This document shows positions 61,786 to 64,000 of a stretch of DNA of 64,000 bases, in pieces. Source of the stretch: CAYRGC01 sp964601225 (GTDB lineage Bacteria > Patescibacteriota > Gracilibacteria > Peribacterales > Peribacteraceae); assembly GCA_964601225.1 (NCBI GenBank), contig CAZRMM010000009.1, forward strand, positions 13,377-77,376, given 5' to 3'. The notes beneath the pieces were generated by a model. It worked only from the letters and a program-made list of their open reading frames with translations, was not told where the DNA came from and did not search any database. Numbering within the stretch: the first letter of the stretch is position 1; each line of letters starts with the position of its first letter. A program made the position numbers and the translations under genes.

Positions 61786-62120
61786 TGTGCGGAGGCGGAA
61801 GTATCGGTCTCGCTGGCATCGGTTTTGCGCTTCGTGATCACGGTGGACAGCTCACCCTCCTCCGTCATGTCGCTCACGCGCGGAACGCGCTTGAGAACCT
61901 CCGTCACCTTGAAATGCTTGCGCTTACTGAGCGGACGGCACTCCGTAATCTGCACGGTGTCGCCGATCCCAAGATCATTCACGCCCTTGGTGTCCGCAAG
62001 GAACTTCTTGCTGACGCGGTACCGCTTCTTATAGACCGGGTGCATGACCGAGCGGTGCACCGTAACGGTGACCGTGTCCTGCATCTTGGCCGAGGTGATG
62101 GTGCCAATCTTGTGGCGCAT
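61782..62120 (-). CDS. rpsQ: 30S ribosomal protein S17 with C-terminal extension
   Basis: 112 residues versus ~85 usually. The OB core reads GTITSAKMQDTVTVTVHRSVMHPVYKKRYRVSKKF and DLGIGDTVQITECRPLSKRKHFKVTEVL. The last ~30 residues (SDMTEEGELSTVITKRKTDASETDTSASAQ) are an acidic/Ser-Thr tail. Primary 16S-binding protein. Overlaps rplN. Leader GCCCCTCCTTTT before ATG. Confidence 0.96.
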   Translation of the reverse strand: MRHKIGTITSAKMQDTVTVTVHRSVMHPVYKKRYRVSKKFLADTKGVNDLGIGDTVQITECRPLSKRKHFKVTEVLKRVPRVSDMTEEGELSTVITKRKTDASETDTSASAQ

Positions 62121-62132
62121 AAAAGGAGGGGC

Positions 62133-62426
62133 TTAGCGTGCGGAAGAACGGGTCTTGCCCTTGCGGGGCATCCCGTCGGCACGGGCGGAAACTGTAGAGG
62201 AAGAAGCTGTGGAGTGCAACGATTCCGCGCGCTTCCTGCTGAGGGCCGTTTCGAGCAACGCCAAGTGGCGGCGCTCGCGACGATAGCGGGCGGTATCCTT
62301 CTCTTTGCGAAGCTCAACGTCGATCCGAAGCTTCGCGACGGCAACACGCTGCGTGCGGAGCTCTTTCTGGAGATCCTCGACGGACATCGAGAGGAGATCG
62401 CCGATGGTGGAGGAAGCGGTAGGCAT
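62133..62426 (-). CDS. rpmC: 50S ribosomal protein L29 with C-terminal extension
   Basis: 97 residues from the ATG at 62426; typical L29 is ~65. The helical core is SVEDLQKELRTQRVAVAKLRIDVELRKEKDTARYRRERRHLALLETAL. The Ser/Arg/Lys-rich tail (ESLHSTASSSTVSARADGM...) is extra. L29 surrounds the peptide exit tunnel and helps dock SRP and trigger factor. Canonical position L16-L29-S17. Confidence 0.93.
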   Translation of the reverse strand: MPTASSTIGDLLSMSVEDLQKELRTQRVAVAKLRIDVELRKEKDTARYRRERRHLALLETALSRKRAESLHSTASSSTVSARADGMPRKGKTRSSAR

Positions 62427-62436
62427 AGGAACAAGT

Positions 62437-62460
62437 GTCAGATCGAACGAAGTCGAAGAA
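62437..62460 (-). repeat. REP-type palindrome directly after rplP
   Basis: On the minus strand, right after the rplP TGA: TTCTTCGACTTCGTTCGATC then TGACA. It is a diverged copy of the elements at 58974 and 60006. Confidence 0.7.
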
Positions 62461-62880
62461 TCAGGCGGTATGGCGGGAAATGATCTTGGTGCGCACCGGG
62501 AGCTTGTGCCCTGCGAGAGTGAGAGCTTCGCGCGCTGCGGCCTCGGGCAGACCATCGATCTCGAAGAGCATCGTGCCCGGACGCACCACGCAAGCGTAGT
62601 ACTCCACGGAACCCTTACCCGCACCCATCGGCACCTCAGCGGCCTTACGGGTCACAGGAGTATGAGGGAAAACACGGATCCAGATCTTGCCCTGGCGCTC
62701 GGCACGGTGCGTGAGCGCGCGACGAGCGGCTTCGATTTGGCGGGACGTGAGCTCGCCGGCAGTCAGAGCCTTGAGACCGATCGAGCCGAAGGCGAGACGT
62801 GTGCCCTTCGTGGCCTTACCGCGCCACTGACCGCGATTGCGGTGTTGCTTGCGGTGCTTGAGCTTCTTGGGTTCGAGCAT
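62461..62880 (-). CDS. rplP: 50S ribosomal protein L16
   Basis: 139 residues from the ATG at 62880 (MLEPKKLKHRKQHRNRGQWRGKATKG). Motifs AFGSIGLKALTAGELTSRQIEAARRALTHRAERQGKIWIRVFPHTPVTRKAAEVPMGAGKGSVEYYACVVRPGTMLFEIDG are complete. L16 organises the A-tRNA site and peptidyl-transferase region. Canonical S3-L16-L29 order. Confidence 0.97.
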   Translation of the reverse strand: MLEPKKLKHRKQHRNRGQWRGKATKGTRLAFGSIGLKALTAGELTSRQIEAARRALTHRAERQGKIWIRVFPHTPVTRKAAEVPMGAGKGSVEYYACVVRPGTMLFEIDGLPEAAAREALTLAGHKLPVRTKIISRHTA

Positions 62881-62898
62881 GGTCAAATGGGGAATCGC

Positions 62899-63585
62899 TT
62901 ACGCGGCGGCGGAAGTGGACGAAGAGGAGGGCATCGATGCGGAGTGGATCTGCTTCACCTTCTTAAAGACCATTCCCTTATAGACCCACACTTGGATACC
63001 GATAGTGCCGAACTTGGTGATGGCGTGACGCTTCGCGAGGCGAATATCGGCACGAAGAGTCTGAAGCGGAACGTTGCCCTGTTTGAACATGTCATCGCGG
63101 GCGATTTCCGCACCGTTCAAACGACCGGAAACGGTAACCTTGATACCGAGGGCGCCGGCGGCCATCGCCTTCTCAATCGCCATCTTCACCGCGCGGCGGT
63201 ACGGCATGCGACGCTCGATCTGCCCCTGGATACTCTCGGCAATCACCTCGGGATCGGCATCAGGATTGCGAATCTCTTGAACCTCAACCTTGAACTGCCC
63301 GCCGAATTTCTGCTGGAGATCCTTTTCGAGATCGGCAATCGCCGCACCCTGTTTACCGATAAGCACGCCGGGCTTGCTCGTGCGGATGGTGACGATCACC
63401 TTCTTTCCGCGATCGATCTCAATGCTGCTGATACCGGCGTCTTTCATTTTGCCGAGAATGTAGCGACGGACTTTAACGTCCTGGAGCATGAGCTCGGAGA
63501 ACTTCTTGCCCTTCGCAAACCAGGTGCTCGGCCACGAGTGCGTGAATCCGATACGGAAGCCGTTGGGGTTTACTTTCTGACCCAT
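62899..63585 (-). CDS. rpsC: 30S ribosomal protein S3
   Basis: 228 residues from the ATG at 63585 (MGQKVNPNGFRIGFTHSWPSTWFAKG). The KH domain (IRTSKPGVLIGKQGAAIADLEKDLQQKF) and the C-terminal domain (ERRMPYRRAVKMAIEKAMAAGALGIKVTVSGRLNGAEIARDDMF) are intact; a Ser/Ala tail ends the protein. S3 lines the mRNA entry tunnel. Upstream in-frame codons overlap the rplV end and are not S3. Confidence 0.97.
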   Translation of the reverse strand: MGQKVNPNGFRIGFTHSWPSTWFAKGKKFSELMLQDVKVRRYILGKMKDAGISSIEIDRGKKVIVTIRTSKPGVLIGKQGAAIADLEKDLQQKFGGQFKVEVQEIRNPDADPEVIAESIQGQIERRMPYRRAVKMAIEKAMAAGALGIKVTVSGRLNGAEIARDDMFKQGNVPLQTLRADIRLAKRHAITKFGTIGIQVWVYKGMVFKKVKQIHSASMPSSSSTSAAA

Positions 63586-63592
63586 AAGAAAG

Positions 63593-64000
63593 TTATGCGG
63601 AAGGAGTGGAAGGAGATTTCTTCGTGGTCTTTTTCTTCGGAGACGCAGTGGACGCAGAGGACGCAGAGGACGCAGAAGCGGCCGACGTCTTTTGCGACTT
63701 TTTCGTCTTCGCCTTCTTCTCCTCCGGGAAGCCGAGTTCAAGCTCGATGTGGCTGAGGAACTTGCGGAACGGGCGCTGCTGGCCTCGGGCCTTGGGCATG
63801 CCGCGGCGATAAGCCATCCCCTGGTTCACGACGATCGTCTTCACCACCATCGTCTGAGGATCCTGGCGGTCGTTGTGCGAGGCGTTGGCGATCGCGGAGC
63901 GGAGGAGCTGCTCGATGATACGAGCGCCTTTCTTATGCGTGAGCCGCAGTTGCTCCACTGCATCGGGTACCGGCAGACCGCGCACCATCTTAGCGATGAG
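63593..64000 (-). CDS. rplV: 50S ribosomal protein L22 (5' end outside window)
   Basis: The visible part begins mid-domain (LIAKMVRGLPVPDAVEQLRLTHKKGARIIEQLLRSAIANASHN); the start lies beyond the window. The loop MAYRRGMPKARGQQRPFRKFLSHIELEL that lines the exit tunnel is present. After it comes a ~45-residue Lys/Ser/Ala tail (SASSASSASTASPKKKTT) encoded by tandem GGACGCAGA words, so slippage could vary its length. Confidence 0.94.
   Translation of the reverse strand, partial: LIAKMVRGLPVPDAVEQLRLTHKKGARIIEQLLRSAIANASHNDRQDPQTMVVKTIVVNQGMAYRRGMPKARGQQRPFRKFLSHIELELGFPEEKKAKTKKSQKTSAASASSASSASTASPKKKTTKKSPSTPSA

Overview
The window looks like a chromosome segment of a Candidate Phyla Radiation (Patescibacteria) bacterium, possibly near Peribacteria. 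The grounds are a ribosomal-protein cluster without the L30 gene, very short spacers, many secreted and cell-surface proteins of unknown role, few biosynthetic genes (purC, tpiA, rpe, rpiB), and TGA used as an ordinary stop, which argues against the TGA-glycine lineages. Lineage is an inference. Most of the window is GC-rich; several islands are clearly AT-rich (30-35% GC in 60-base samples counted by hand).

Layout. 1-2950: an AT-rich block ending inside a histidine kinase gene whose kinase half is GC-rich. 2948-15921: two paralogous giant secreted proteins on the minus strand (1700 and 1879 aa). Each has a planctomycete-like N-terminal LExLxDRxxPS motif, coiled coils and two NPCBM domains. 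Each ends in a different, AT-rich, peptidoglycan-hydrolase-like C-terminus (M23 in one, CHAP-like in the other), and each overlaps a different small lipoprotein gene. 16077-18834: glycosyltransferases. 18916-26592: a small membrane protein and a giant repeat-rich fibre-like protein with a LamG domain and a Peptidase_G2-like segment; it contains a 100-base assembly gap. 27040-35548: purC, a DUF192 lipoprotein, rpe, an AEC transporter, rpiB, tpiA, a stomatin-like protein and dprA. 35736-35993: an intact tRNA-Thr(CGU) flanked by two broken copies. 36011-43046: secreted proteins, two GT-C-type membrane enzymes and small hypotheticals.

43369-64000 is the ribosomal supercluster, all minus strand: rplV (partial)-rpsC-rplP-rpmC-rpsQ-rplN-rplX-rplE-rpsN-rpsH-rplF-rplR-rpsE, then a 6.6-kb interruption, then rplO-secY-adk-map-infA-rpmJ-rpsM-rpsK-rpsD-rpoA-rplQ-rplM-rpsI. 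The interruption carries two CAP-domain secreted proteins (one with SLH-like repeats), a frameshifted IS1595-type element, an ECF sigma/anti-sigma pair, a DJ-1/PfpI protein and small hypotheticals.

The best candidates for something undescribed are: (1) the paired surface-hydrolase/lipoprotein cassettes with swapped AT-rich ends and a leftover lipoprotein tail, resembling a polymorphic-toxin arrangement; (2) a two-copy structured 3' element with compensatory base changes after rpsI and rpsE; (3) a three-box motif with fixed spacing upstream of four minus-strand genes; (4) pyrimidine-rich tracts directly before start codons where a Shine-Dalgarno would be expected; (5) short palindromes placed exactly after stop codons in ribosomal spacers.
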